A stretch of 64,000 nucleotides of DNA from Pseudanabaena sp. (GCA_003249035.1 QBMK01000020.1:1-64000); one strand, 5' to 3'; positions 9,002 through 18,352 are shown, counted from the first letter of the stretch. A program made the numbers and translations. Notes: a model not told the origin generated them from the sequence alone.

Positions 9002-11536
9002 TTATTTTTGAACACTTGCTAAGAATGTCATTGGATCAATAGCACTGCCACCATTTGGTCGTATTTCAAAGTGGAGGTGAGGACCGGTACTAAATCCTGT
9101 ACTGCCCATTGCGCCAATGGTTTGTCCCTGACTCACCGTTTGACCTTCTCTGACATACAGTTCATTCATGTGAGCATATCTGGTGATTGTGCCGTCAGCA
9201 TGACGAATATCAATCATGTTGCCGTAGCCACCATCATTCCAAGACGCATACTCAATTACGCCTGATGCCGCTGCCAAAATTGGTGTTCCTACAGGTGCGG
9301 CAATGTCAATACCAGCATGAATCCTTCCCCAACGCCAGCCGTATCCAGAGGTAAATACACCATCGGCGGGCCAGATAAAGCCAGTCGATAATCCATAATC
9401 TTGAACATCTGGCAAGTAAGCACTAGCCATCAACTGTGGCAACTGTGGGGAAATACCTGAACGATCGCCTGGATTTGCGATCGCGCTACGACCACTATCA
9501 AAATTGCGATCGGGGTTGGGCGATACATTCAAATTAGCAGCAGCAATCTTAGCGGCTTCTAGCTTACGAGCTGCTTCTTTGATTTCAGCATCACGAACTT
9601 TAGCGTTAAGTTGATCAACTTCTGACTCTAGTCGCTTCACTTCCAGAGAAGTCATCCTTGCTTCAGGTTCAGGCAGTAGAGCAACTTGATTGGGCTGAGC
9701 AATTGTTGATGATGTCTGCTGATCAATCGATGCAGAGGCAGGTACTTTAGGAACGAGACTAGCGGCTAATCTTACTGGGATCTGAACATTTGGTTCAGAA
9801 GCTGGCTGAGGGATAACAGATACAGGCTCAGACTTGGTATTACCGCTTTGCTCAATTGCGCGACTTGAAGGAATAGTCGGAGTCAAAATTGCAGCTACAG
9901 GAGAAGTCTTTGTAATTGGCTCGGAAGCTGGTTGATTTACTGTTTCCACAGGTACATTACCAAGACTTACACGTTGCTCTCTAATCAGTGCTGTAGGAAT
10001 TTGTGGTACCGACAATGCTGCCGCAATTCTAGGTGAGAATTGGAGCTTAGGTTCAGCTACAGGCTGAGAAGAACTGGCTTCAATCGGGGTTGAGCGATTA
10101 TTACTAAACTGCTCGGCAGCACTCGATGAAGGGATTGATGGTGTTGCGATCGATCGGGCTGGCAAATTAAGTGCCGTTGAATTCATCGCAGGATTTTTCT
10201 TGTTATTAGGACTGCCTAACTCACCCAACAGCTGATCGGGAGCAAAGGGGAAAAGCGCAAGGGCTACCTTAACAGCTGGCTCACCAGCAATAGGTAAGCT
10301 TGGTTGCATAGCAATTGCTTTTGTTTGCAGGCTAGATGACTGCTCTTGCGCAGGAGCAATTGGCAGATTGGCTGAAGCATCACTTCCAGTTAGCTGCATT
10401 AACCCATCCCAAGAAGAACTGCGGTTAGCTGCTGCAATTTTCGTTACTGCGTCTTTTGGCAAAACCATTGGGGTTGCGGCAGTAACTCTGACTGGCTCAA
10501 CGCCTCTAGGTGCTGAATATTCACCAACTCTAGTAGTCTCAGACAAAGACGCTACAGGAGATGGGATCTGCTTAATCGGCTTTTCATTAGAAGATGCAAT
10601 CGTTCGGGTTGCTGGCAGATTACGGTCTTGAGGTAGCTTTAACTCTTGATTAAGCTCTAACCATTGAGGATTTTCTAGCTTGTTTGCCTCAATAATTGAT
10701 TTTTGAGAAATACCGTAGCGGCGGGCAATTGTTTCAATCGTATCGCCATTCTGAACTCGGTAGGAAGCATACTTCGGCTGCTTGGCGATTTCGTTTTCAG
10801 CAATATTTGAACTAGAACTATTGCTAGCTAATGTAGCTACAGCTTTTTTCCCTTCCAATTCTTGTAAGCGTTGAAGTAGGCGTTCTTTTTCGGCTACTAG
10901 CTGTCTCTTAACATGACCTTCTTTAACTTGAATTAAAGTCGATACATTTCCTGGAATTACTAGAGACTGATCGATAGCCAAAAAATCGCCAGAACTTAAA
11001 GACGTAAACTTAATAATTTCGCTTTTAGGGACATTGTAATAACTGGAGATAGCTTCCAGTGTGTCACCTGGTTTAACCTTGTGCACCAGCCCGTTCACGG
11101 GTGGTATTACCAACTTTGTACCTGGTTGCAAATCAGTATTTGCACTTATGTTATTTGAAGCAGCGATCGCAGCCGCGTCAACTTGATAAACTTGAGTTAA
11201 TTTCCATAAGGTCTCATCTTCACGAACCTCATGAACAATTACGCCTTGGGATTTATCCCATGAACCTGAGGCGATCGCAGTTCTTGCCATTTCATATTTG
11301 CGATCCTGATTTTGTGCCATTACATCTGTCAATGTGCGAGATGAGGCAGCAACAGGCGAAGCCTTTATATTATTATTCGTTGCTTGTTGATTGACCAACA
11401 CTCCCACAGTTCCAGCTGACAGAGCAAATCCTAAAACTGCTAGGGAACGACGCACCTGCAAAGATGAAATCTTTTCGCCCAATGTCAGGGAAACATTGGT
11501 TGTTAGATCCTCGTCTCTGGATGATAACTTTTTCAA
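9002..11536 (-). CDS. LysM-repeat M23 peptidoglycan peptidase
   Basis: An 844-residue envelope protein. A membrane anchor lies at about residues 29-50 (SLAVLGFALSAGTVGVLV). Three LysM peptidoglycan-binding domains follow, starting with IVHEVREDETLWKLTQ, LVHKVKPGDTLEAISSYY and ASYRVQNGDTIETIARRYG. A long low-complexity linker rich in Ser, Pro, Ala and Gln runs from about residue 300 to 620, then a short coiled coil (KRLESEVDQLNAKVRDAE). The C-terminal M23 lysostaphin-fold domain has the zinc ligands in RIHAGIDIAAPVG (HxxxD) and GPHLHFEIRP (HxH), plus TRYAHMNEL. It is either an active endopeptidase or an amidase activator, since M23 proteins of this layout can be NlpD/EnvC-like; the complete metal motif favours an active enzyme. 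It acts in the periplasm on cell-wall growth or septation. Confidence 0.9.
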   Translation of the reverse strand: MKKLSSRDEDLTTNVSLTLGEKISSLQVRRSLAVLGFALSAGTVGVLVNQQATNNNIKASPVAASSRTLTDVMAQNQDRKYEMARTAIASGSWDKSQGVIVHEVREDETLWKLTQVYQVDAAAIAASNNISANTDLQPGTKLVIPPVNGLVHKVKPGDTLEAISSYYNVPKSEIIKFTSLSSGDFLAIDQSLVIPGNVSTLIQVKEGHVKRQLVAEKERLLQRLQELEGKKAVATLASNSSSSNIAENEIAKQPKYASYRVQNGDTIETIARRYGISQKSIIEANKLENPQWLELNQELKLPQDRNLPATRTIASSNEKPIKQIPSPVASLSETTRVGEYSAPRGVEPVRVTAATPMVLPKDAVTKIAAANRSSSWDGLMQLTGSDASANLPIAPAQEQSSSLQTKAIAMQPSLPIAGEPAVKVALALFPFAPDQLLGELGSPNNKKNPAMNSTALNLPARSIATPSIPSSSAAEQFSNNRSTPIEASSSQPVAEPKLQFSPRIAAALSVPQIPTALIREQRVSLGNVPVETVNQPASEPITKTSPVAAILTPTIPSSRAIEQSGNTKSEPVSVIPQPASEPNVQIPVRLAASLVPKVPASASIDQQTSSTIAQPNQVALLPEPEARMTSLEVKRLESEVDQLNAKVRDAEIKEAARKLEAAKIAAANLNVSPNPDRNFDSGRSAIANPGDRSGISPQLPQLMASAYLPDVQDYGLSTGFIWPADGVFTSGYGWRWGRIHAGIDIAAPVGTPILAAASGVIEYASWNDGGYGNMIDIRHADGTITRYAHMNELYVREGQTVSQGQTIGAMGSTGFSTGPHLHFEIRPNGGSAIDPMTFLASVQK

Positions 11537-12200
11537 AAAACTGCCTCCTCTAAACTAGCTTTGCTCCCCTTATAAATCAAGTGTGAGAATGAAGCGAGTT
11601 AAATAATTTGGCATATTTTAATTAGCCAATTACTAACCCAGCAAGGAGCAATTACAAATAATAAGTTACCTTGCTTTTTTCCTTAAAACAAGTTCATAGT
11701 AAACAGTAAAAAACCTAATTCTATGCATTCAATACTCCACTTCGGCTTTATGCATATTTAGAGGTGTTCTGTCAACCATCAGTTTGGTAAAATAATCTTG
11801 CAAAATCTTTAAAAAAACAATTTGTACGTAACTATACCTAAAGATAGTTTTTGTTGAAAACCTTATCCTACAAGCAGTGACTTTTTTGAGTCTCCAACAT
11901 GATTTTGCTTGATTCGAGATACCAAGGTATCTCTCATCTCCACAGATAGCAATAGGAGATATTATAGTTTTTCGTAGGAGTTATCTCTTGATTACTCTAT
12001 TTTGCTCCGATTTACTCTACTTAACTGTTAAAATTAATTTGTTTCGATGTGTAAGCATTTTTTAACAATTTGCTTGAAAAAATTTACAAAATAAATTCAA
12101 AATAAGCGATTTACAGATTTTTTTATCTTTTGGCAAGAGAGTTTATAAGGCAAGCTCATCTAAATTCCATACTGATAGCCTCTTGAGTAAAATCCAAAAC

Positions 12201-12234
12201 AAAAAAGGGAGTTGCGACGCAGCTCCCTTTTTTG
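12201..12234. terminator. Orphan Rho-independent terminator
   Basis: The sequence aaaaaagggagttgcg pairs with cagctccctttttt around a short loop, giving a GC-rich stem with A and T tracts. Both neighbouring genes start away from this gap, so a terminator here implies an unannotated transcript, possibly a small RNA. A weak -10-like tataag at 12144-12149 would give an RNA of about 80 bases on the plus strand. Confidence 0.65.
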
Positions 12235-12461
12235 CTTTTACTTGCGATCATCAAGCTGTATACATAATCACAATGGGTACAGGAATAGCTTAAAATTACT
12301 TTAAAAATGCCTTAAAAAATGAAATCCCATTTAGTAGATAACAGCTTTCATCCGCATCACTACAGTACATAGACCCTACCCATCTTTAGAAATTAGGGTA
12401 GAAAAGCTTTAACGTACTTAAATTTGCTTGGAAACCGTTTTCAGACTAATGAGTAGATTTC

Positions 12462-12505
12462 AATATCAAGATAGACAACCCAATGTGTTGTCTATCTTGA
12501 ATATT
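12462..12505 (+). other. Leader hairpin before the branching enzyme
   Basis: Arms 12462-12479 and 12487-12505 pair over 18 bases with one bulge. It lies about 60 bases upstream of the start at 12567, where it would fall in the 5' untranslated region. No T run follows immediately, so a role in mRNA stability or attenuation is as likely as termination. Confidence 0.45.
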
Positions 12506-12566
12506 AAAATTCTGCCATTTTTAGCACTATCGGCTAATTTAAAGACTTTTTAGGAAAAGAAGATCT

Positions 12567-14165
12567 ATGAGCATCGGATATCTCGCGTTGGTCTTACACG
12601 CTCACCTGCCTTATGTTCGACACCCCGAAAGCGACTACGTACTCGAAGAAGAATGGCTATATGAGGCGATCACCGAGACGTATATTCCCTTAATCAAAGT
12701 CTACGAGGGACTTAGACGAGATGGTATTAACTTCAAAATAACCATGAGCATGACACCACCACTGGTATCAATGCTGCGCGATCCACTTCTGCAAGAACGC
12801 TATGGCAAGCATTTAGCGATGCTACAGCAATTGGTTGAGCTTGAAGTAATTCGCAACGAGCATAATGGTCATGTCAAGTATCTTGCTGAGTACTACGTTA
12901 AAGAATTTGCCGAAACTCGCGAAACTTGGGAAAAATATAGTGGCGATCTCATAACTGCATTTAAACAGTTTCAGGATACAAATAACCTTGAGATCATCAC
13001 CTGTGGGGCGACACATGGCTATCTGCCGCTGATGAAAATGTATCCAGAGGCAGTCTGGGCGCAACTAGAAGTCGCCGTTGAACATTACACTCAAGAGTTT
13101 GGACGAGCCCCCAATGGGATTTGGTTGCCAGAATGTGCTTATTACGATGGGCTAGAGAGATTATTGGCGGATGTGGGATTGCGATACTTCCTCACGGATG
13201 GGCATGGCATTTTGTATGGTCAGCCACGCCCTCGCTTTGGAACCTATGCTCCTGTTTTTACCGAAACAGGCGTAGCTGCATTTGCTCGCGATCATGAATC
13301 ATCGCAGCAAGTATGGTCATCAAAAGTTGGCTATCCCGGAAATGCAGTTTATCGGGAGTTCTACAAAGATCTTGGGTGGGAAGCAGAGTATGAGTATATC
13401 AAGCCGTTTGTAATGCCCAATGGTCAACGTAAAAATACAGGTGTCAAATATCACCGCATTACAGGCAATGATTTTGGTTTGGATGCTAAGCAACTTTACG
13501 ATCCTTACTGGGCAAAGGAAAAAGCTGCAGAACATGCTACGAATTTCATGCAAAATCGGGAAAGTCAGATAGGCTATCTCCATGACATGATGGGTCGCCC
13601 ACCGCTTGTGGTATCTCCCTACGATGCAGAGTTATTTGGCCACTGGTGGTATGAGGGTCCTTGGTTTATAGATTTTCTAATTCGTAAGTCTTATTACGAT
13701 CAAACCACGTTTGAGATGACGCATCTTGCTGACTATCTTCGTACCAATCCAACCCAACAAGTATCTCGTCCGGCCCAATCTAGTTGGGGTTATAAGGGTT
13801 TCCATGAATATTGGCTAAATGAGACGAATGCATGGGTCTATCAACATTTGCATAAAGGTGCGGAGAGGATGATTCATTTGTCCTATCGTGAACCTGTGGA
13901 TGAGCTAGAGTGGAGAGCACTCAATCAAGCTGCCCGCGAACTACTTTTAGCGCAATCCTCTGATTGGGCGTTCATCATGCGTACAGGTACTATGGTTCCT
14001 TATGCCATTAGAAGGACGCGATCGCACATAATGCGATTGGAGAAATTATTTGATGATATTGAGGCTGGCACAATCGATGCTGGCTGGCTAGAAAAAATTG
14101 AATATATTGACAATATATTCCCTGATATCAATTACAGAACTTATCGGCCATTAACTGCTGGCTAA
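12567..14165 (+). CDS. GH57 1,4-alpha-glucan branching enzyme-like protein
   Basis: A 532-residue glycoside hydrolase family 57 protein with a C-terminal DUF1957 domain, the layout of GH57 glycogen branching enzymes. The N-terminus YLALVLHAHLPYVRHPE is the family's first conserved region. The catalytic nucleophile is predicted to be Glu189 in GIWLPECAYYDG and the acid/base Asp353 in SPYDAELFGHWWYEGP. The C-terminal part contains SSWGYKGFHEYWLN, typical of DUF1957. It should introduce alpha-1,6 branches in glycogen; some family members are only hydrolases, so the transferase call is by similarity. Preceded by a long structured leader and closed by a 25-bp palindrome. Confidence 0.9.
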   Translation: MSIGYLALVLHAHLPYVRHPESDYVLEEEWLYEAITETYIPLIKVYEGLRRDGINFKITMSMTPPLVSMLRDPLLQERYGKHLAMLQQLVELEVIRNEHNGHVKYLAEYYVKEFAETRETWEKYSGDLITAFKQFQDTNNLEIITCGATHGYLPLMKMYPEAVWAQLEVAVEHYTQEFGRAPNGIWLPECAYYDGLERLLADVGLRYFLTDGHGILYGQPRPRFGTYAPVFTETGVAAFARDHESSQQVWSSKVGYPGNAVYREFYKDLGWEAEYEYIKPFVMPNGQRKNTGVKYHRITGNDFGLDAKQLYDPYWAKEKAAEHATNFMQNRESQIGYLHDMMGRPPLVVSPYDAELFGHWWYEGPWFIDFLIRKSYYDQTTFEMTHLADYLRTNPTQQVSRPAQSSWGYKGFHEYWLNETNAWVYQHLHKGAERMIHLSYREPVDELEWRALNQAARELLLAQSSDWAFIMRTGTMVPYAIRRTRSHIMRLEKLFDDIEAGTIDAGWLEKIEYIDNIFPDINYRTYRPLTAG

Positions 14166-14182
14166 TTTATAGTTATAGTCCC

Positions 14183-14235
14183 AAAACAGAAAAGAGAGTT
14201 GCGGCGCTTCGCGCCGCAACTCTCTTTTCTGTTTT
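14183..14235. terminator. Perfect long palindrome after the branching enzyme
   Basis: Two perfect 25-base arms (14183-14207, 14211-14235) around the centre ttc, with a GC-rich core and A/T-rich ends. It lies 17 bases after the branching-enzyme stop. Confidence 0.8.
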
Positions 14236-14357
14236 ATATCATGAGGCTTTTTCTTAACCTTTTTTTAATGAAATTTTAGTAGTGTATGTTACCATTTAAA
14301 TAATTATATGTTATGGTAGCTGTATATAAACAATCTGTAATTTAAAGGATATTAGTA

Positions 14358-14513
14358 ATGAACACAGTTCAAAGAAAGGCTGAAGCAGCAGCAAATCACA
14401 AGGCTAATCTATCAGCTTCAATTAAACGCCGCATGGAAGTTGCTCGTACTAATAATGACGCGGGATTACTAAATGTCCTCGAACAAGAAATGAAGCAACT
14501 AGGCTTAAACTAA
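14358..14513 (+). CDS. Small hypothetical cyanobacterial protein (51 residues)
   Basis: ATG at 14358, TAA at 14511-14513, with a Shine-Dalgarno-like aaaggat 9 bases upstream. The product is rich in Ala, Asn and basic residues (begins MNTVQRKAEAAANHKANLSA, ends EMKQLGLN), is hydrophilic and predicted helical. Similar short proteins with a 'KAEAAANHKANLSAS' segment recur in cyanobacteria as far as I recall, with no known function. It stands alone between two palindromes, so it has its own transcript. The coding look (clean start, ribosome site, helical product) supports it as real. Confidence 0.65.
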   Translation: MNTVQRKAEAAANHKANLSASIKRRMEVARTNNDAGLLNVLEQEMKQLGLN

Positions 14514-14576
14514 AAAACAAGGACACTTCGTCCCACCTTTTTTTAGTTTAAGTTCGGGATATGTCTGATAAATGTA

Positions 14577-14629
14577 CTAGTCCAAAAAACAAAAGCCTCG
14601 CACTGCGAGGCTTTTGTTTTTTGGACTAG
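14577..14629. terminator. Palindromic bidirectional terminator
   Basis: Arms 14577-14602 and 14604-14629 are perfectly complementary over 26 bases around one central base. It separates the convergent small gene and tldD and can serve both. Confidence 0.8.
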
Positions 14630-14657
14630 CAATGAAAGAAATAGAAATAAACTCGCT

Positions 14658-16100
14658 TTACGTCGCACCACCAAAGACTTCAATATTGGTAAATAAGCAA
14701 ACAGGCGACGCATGTCCTACACGAATTACTTGGTTAGGCTCACCTTTGCCGCAGAAAGGAGAGCCATAGGCTTCAACAGTATAGCGATCGCCTACCTTAG
14801 CAAGACTGTTCCAGAATTGATTAGTAATCCCGCGATAATTAGGATTACGCAATGTTTTGGTTAACTTGCCATTTTCGATAAGTTTGGCATATTCGCAGCC
14901 AAATTGAAACTTGTTGCGGTAATCATCAATTGACCATGAACGATTGGATTCCATATATACGCCGCGTTCGATATCGGCGATTGTCTCTTCAAAGGAATGT
15001 TCTCCCGACTCAAGGTTAATATTTGCCATGCGATCGATCGCTGGACGATTCCATGAAGTTGCTCTGGCATTAGCCACGCCTTCGATGCCCGATCGCACTT
15101 GACTCTCAGAACTACCTAAACCGCGCAATAATTTACCTTCTTTAATTAAATATTCTTTGGTCGCTGGAATCCCTGCATCATCAAAGGCATAACTAGCAAA
15201 TTCACCAGCCATTGTGGGGTCAAAGGAGACATTCATCAGCGATGAGCCATATTGCATATTGCCAAAGTCTTCGAGCTTAATGAAGCTACCACCTGCATAG
15301 TTGCGCTCATCGCCTAAGATGCGATCGATTTCTAAGGGATGTCCGATGCTCTCATGGATTTGCAACAACATTTGATCTGGGGCTAAAACTAGTGCTGTAG
15401 TTTCTGTGGGACATTCTGCGGCGGTGAGTAATTCAACTGCTTGTTCACCGACAACTTTTGCTCTTTGCAAGATTGACTCGCGCTCAAATACTTCCATACC
15501 GATTTGATTGCAACGGGCAAGCTGTCCATTATCGCCACGTTTTTGAATAATTGCGCCATCTTGGGCTGTAGCGGAATAGTCTGTGGCAATTGTCAGAAAT
15601 TTTTGATGAATGTCAGAGCCGTTACTGCTGACAAATTTTGTGTCGATTTCGGTAATTACGGCATAGGCACTCGTTTTGACAATTTGATCGGACACCTTTA
15701 AGGTGTCGCAGATCTCGATGAGAAGTTCATTTATTTCTTTCGGAGCGATCGCATCCGATGGTTTTATAAATGGGGAAAAATACTGGCCGATCGCTTTTGG
15801 TCTTTGAGCGATCGTAAAGTGATGCACTGCCCACTGCGCGGCTGTTTTCGCTTGTTGATAAGCTTTCTGTGCTGTTAATTGAATATTTTCGAGATCGAGA
15901 TGATTGGTGCTGGCATAGCCAAACTGTCCATCAGCTAGCACTTCGATCATTACGCCATGGGATTGGCTACGTCCATTGGACTGTGGTTTGCGATCGCGCA
16001 CATACCGAGTTGTATTAATTTCTTTGACTTCACGCAAGCCAATCCATTCGGCAGATGGCAGATCAATATGAGATAAGGCAGCTTTTAAATCAAATTGCAT
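14658..16100 (-). CDS. tldD: TldD-type metalloprotease
   Basis: A 480-residue TldD/PmbA-family protein. In the known pair TldD-TldE the TldD subunit carries the zinc site and degrades unfolded peptides, for example in processing of peptide antibiotics. The metal motif is visible as HESIGHPLEID (HExxxH), and later conserved stretches such as GYDDEG-like YAFDDAGIPA and RTSWNRP-like ATSWNRPAIDRMANI are present. Length is normal. The partner (PmbA/TldE) is not in this window. The protein is cytoplasmic, with no signal peptide. Which of the cyanobacterial TldD paralogues this is cannot be told. Confidence 0.92.
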   Translation of the reverse strand: MQFDLKAALSHIDLPSAEWIGLREVKEINTTRYVRDRKPQSNGRSQSHGVMIEVLADGQFGYASTNHLDLENIQLTAQKAYQQAKTAAQWAVHHFTIAQRPKAIGQYFSPFIKPSDAIAPKEINELLIEICDTLKVSDQIVKTSAYAVITEIDTKFVSSNGSDIHQKFLTIATDYSATAQDGAIIQKRGDNGQLARCNQIGMEVFERESILQRAKVVGEQAVELLTAAECPTETTALVLAPDQMLLQIHESIGHPLEIDRILGDERNYAGGSFIKLEDFGNMQYGSSLMNVSFDPTMAGEFASYAFDDAGIPATKEYLIKEGKLLRGLGSSESQVRSGIEGVANARATSWNRPAIDRMANINLESGEHSFEETIADIERGVYMESNRSWSIDDYRNKFQFGCEYAKLIENGKLTKTLRNPNYRGITNQFWNSLAKVGDRYTVEAYGSPFCGKGEPNQVIRVGHASPVCLFTNIEVFGGAT

Positions 16101-16112
16101 CAGGGAAAATCC

Positions 16113-16151
16113 ATAAAGTAAAAGGGACGCTTTGCATCCCTTTTACTTTAT
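16113..16151 (-). terminator. Terminator of tRNA-Gly
   Basis: Arms 16113-16127 and 16137-16151 pair fully over 15 bases with a 9-base loop. It lies directly downstream of the minus-strand tRNA-Gly and upstream of tldD, so it should end the tRNA transcript. Confidence 0.7.
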
Positions 16152-16160
16152 CAATTATTA

Positions 16161-16232
16161 AGCGGGTGATGGGATTCGAACCCACGACATTCTCCTTGGC
16201 AAGGAGATGCTCTACCACTGAGCCACACCCGC
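16161..16232 (-). tRNA. tRNA-Gly (anticodon GCC)
   Basis: Read on the minus strand it folds into a full cloverleaf: acceptor GCGGGTG/CACCCGC, D-arm GTGGTAGAGC, anticodon arm TCTCC-TTGCCAA-GGAGA with anticodon GCC, and T-arm GTGGG-TTCGAAT-CCCAT. The discriminator base is U and CCA is not encoded. Confidence 0.97.
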
Positions 16233-16341
16233 ATTTCACAGTCTTTTGCGTTTAGCGCTTTACTAATATGCCAAACATTGGAAATAATGTCAACTAGTTT
16301 CTTTAATTGTGACTGCAGCACTCTCCAATCTAAAACTCTTA

Positions 16342-16376
16342 AAAAGTAAGGCAGCGCAAAGCGCTGCCTTACTTTT
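16342..16376 (-). terminator. Palindromic terminator of the flavin reductase gene
   Basis: Perfect 16-base arms (16342-16357, 16361-16376) around the centre aaa. The right arm overlaps the stop codon of the minus-strand flavin reductase gene. Confidence 0.75.
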
Positions 16377-16863
16377 AATACTTGAATCCATTTTTGCGAG
16401 TGTGGATGGCGGATTCGCCTTCACGGAGTCGTTCGCCTGCGTTAATAGTTGCCAAAATTACTGTGTGGTCACCTGCATCGAGACTACCTGTGACTGTTCC
16501 GTCAAGATAGGCGATCGCATCGGTTAGGTAAGGCTGACCACTGGGGGCAGTACCAGTTTCAAGACCTTCAAAAGGATCGACATCAGGAGAAAAACCTTTC
16601 GCAAAATGACCAATAATTTTACCCTGACCTTTTTCAGCGATATTAATTACAACAGGACAGCCAGTTTTCAAAAAAGACTCAATCGGTCTACCCTTGCCAA
16701 CGATGATCGTTACCGAAGGAGGAGCAAACCCAGCCTGCTGCAACCATGAGGCAAGCATCGTGGCAGTTTTGCCATTTTGTTGAGAAGTGACAATAAACAA
16801 ACCACTTGGAATCGCACCGATAGCTGATCCGAGTTGTTCATCTTGAGAAATATTATCTGTCAT
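16375..16863 (-). CDS. Flavin reductase-like FMN-binding protein
   Basis: A 162-residue single-domain protein of the flavin reductase (DIM6/NTAB) family. Visible family features are AIPSGLFIVTSQQNGKTATMLASWLQQAGFAP split across strands 1-2, the segment VTIIVGKGRPIESFLKTG, GQGKIIGHFAKGFSPDVDPF, and LDGTVTGSLDAGDHTVILATI near the end. It strongly resembles the C-terminal NAD(P)H:flavin reductase module of cyanobacterial flavodiiron proteins, but here it stands free without the metallo-beta-lactamase and flavodoxin domains. It may be a helper reductase, or a relic of a flavodiiron gene. It starts about 50 bases after the RDD gene stop on the same strand. Confidence 0.8.
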   Translation of the reverse strand: MTDNISQDEQLGSAIGAIPSGLFIVTSQQNGKTATMLASWLQQAGFAPPSVTIIVGKGRPIESFLKTGCPVVINIAEKGQGKIIGHFAKGFSPDVDPFEGLETGTAPSGQPYLTDAIAYLDGTVTGSLDAGDHTVILATINAGERLREGESAIHTRKNGFKY

Positions 16864-16917
16864 TATTTAGAAAATTTATAAAATCGATATGCGTTTAACC
16901 AAATACGATTGTAATAC

Positions 16918-17790
16918 CTATCTACGTCTAGGACGGCGAGCCGATCGCTTAACTGGTGGTTCATCTTGATATGGTTTTTGGAATGAATCTGGGAGATCGC
17001 CATAATCGTCATCATTCCAATCATCAAAATTTTTAACATCGCCTTTATAAGCACTTCTAGGCGGATCTAACGGTTCTGCATAGGGATCTGTGTAAGGGCG
17101 ATCGTATTCGCTCTCGCTTTCAAAATTAGAGCCAAAATTAAAATCTTGAGGTGGACGAGATTTAGTGCGAGGACGACGCTTTTGTTTGGGGCTTGGTTTG
17201 GAACGGGAATCGCTATATTCATCTTCATAATCGCGATCTTGACGGCTTTGATAAATCTTTGTGGCTTGTTGTCCTGCTAGATTAAAGAGTTTGCCTAATT
17301 TTTGATCGATCGCAAATCCTTTACGGCTTTGAATGGAGATGGTACTGCTAACGCGATCGTGAAAAGCTTGACGTTTTTCGTTGTCAACAATTGCAAAGGC
17401 TGCATCGGCAACAAAAGGAATCCATGCGAATACTATCAGCGTAGAGGTAATCGTTTCGACTAAAAATAGCGAGCAAACGAATACAAAAATCTCGCGTTTA
17501 AAAAACGCTCCAAATCCAGCAGTTTTGCCATACTCAGCATCAATGACCCGAATGCTCATCAGCCATCTACCAAAGCTTTGACCTTGAGCGCGTGCGGCAA
17601 TAAATACGCGGAAGACAAACCAAGTCACCAAAAATGTGACGAAACGCAATGGACTAGATGAAGTGACTGATAGCAGAGACAAAGTTAACTCTGATATGAA
17701 CCAACAACTTAAAAAGTCAATGATTAGCGCTCCAAGTCGTTGGTTGACCGAGGCAAGAGGGTAGCGGCTGTAAGCTGGCTCGAAGTCCAT
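16918..17790 (-). CDS. RDD family membrane protein with long charged tail
   Basis: A 290-residue protein. The RDD domain fills residues about 10-150: NQRLGALIIDFLSCWF carries the R and D of the first signature, and GQSFGRWLMSIRVID the second. Three to four membrane segments are visible. The C-terminal 130 residues are hydrophilic and disordered, with clusters of Arg/Lys/Pro (for example KPSPKQKRRPRTKSRP) and acidic Asp/Tyr stretches, ending in RRPRRR. RDD proteins are proposed membrane channels or transporters; some have Na+/H+ antiport activity. The tail is cytoplasmic by charge. It is probably the first gene of a unit with the flavin reductase. Confidence 0.85.
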   Translation of the reverse strand: MDFEPAYSRYPLASVNQRLGALIIDFLSCWFISELTLSLLSVTSSSPLRFVTFLVTWFVFRVFIAARAQGQSFGRWLMSIRVIDAEYGKTAGFGAFFKREIFVFVCSLFLVETITSTLIVFAWIPFVADAAFAIVDNEKRQAFHDRVSSTISIQSRKGFAIDQKLGKLFNLAGQQATKIYQSRQDRDYEDEYSDSRSKPSPKQKRRPRTKSRPPQDFNFGSNFESESEYDRPYTDPYAEPLDPPRSAYKGDVKNFDDWNDDDYGDLPDSFQKPYQDEPPVKRSARRPRRR

Positions 17791-17893
17791 TGTGATTGCT
17801 TGGTTCGTGATGAAGGCACAGAATTATATTCTATACTGCCAAGTATGATGGAAAATCAAGCGATCGCACCTATCCACAAGGAGCAAAATCGAA

Positions 17894-18352
17894 ATGACAC
17901 AGGCTATAAATCGTAAATCTTTGTATGAGACAGACTTTTTGCTATGGACTGAAGAAACTATAGCTAAGCTCAAGGCTAGGGATTTTGACCATGTGGACTT
18001 GGAAAATTTGATAGAGGAGCTTGAGAGCTTGGGTAAATCAGACAAAAAGGAAATAAAAAGCCGTCTCACAACTTTGATTGCCCATTTGCTTATGCGCATA
18101 TATGTCAATATGCCTCAAGAGTATAATGGCTGGGAACGGACGATTAGAAATCAACGGACTGATCTTGAGTTAGCGCTGATGGATTCCCCTAGCTTAAAAA
18201 CAATATGGAATGATGCTTTTGATATTGCGTTTCGCCTTGCATTGCGAAATGTTAGGGATGAGTATGAGGAAAAAGGCTATCACATCCCTGATCAATGGCA
18301 GTTTAGCCGTGAAATTGATGCGATGTTGAGTGTTAAGTTTTGGGATGAATAA
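17894..18352 (+). CDS. DUF29 family protein
   Basis: A 152-residue protein of the DUF29 family, abundant in cyanobacteria and of unknown function. The signature is plain: LYETDFLLWTEETIAKLKARDFDHVDLENLIEEL is the family's N-terminal half (first 34 residues here), followed by LTTLIAHLLMRIYVN and WERTIRNQRTDLELALMDSPSLK. Its stop overlaps the coaX start by eight bases. A second DUF29 gene sits at 26069-26527. DUF29 genes often lie in defence or toxin-rich neighbourhoods, as here, but no activity is known to me. Confidence 0.9.
   Translation: MTQAINRKSLYETDFLLWTEETIAKLKARDFDHVDLENLIEELESLGKSDKKEIKSRLTTLIAHLLMRIYVNMPQEYNGWERTIRNQRTDLELALMDSPSLKTIWNDAFDIAFRLALRNVRDEYEEKGYHIPDQWQFSREIDAMLSVKFWDE

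Larger units (their letters stand above)
11537..12566. other. 1-kb divergent non-coding gap
   Basis: No convincing gene on either strand. It must hold the promoters of the LysM/M23 gene (leftward) and the branching enzyme (rightward). It also contains a complete Rho-independent terminator at 12201-12234 that no annotated gene feeds, and a long imperfect hairpin at 12462-12505. The base composition is strongly AT-rich. Confidence 0.7.
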
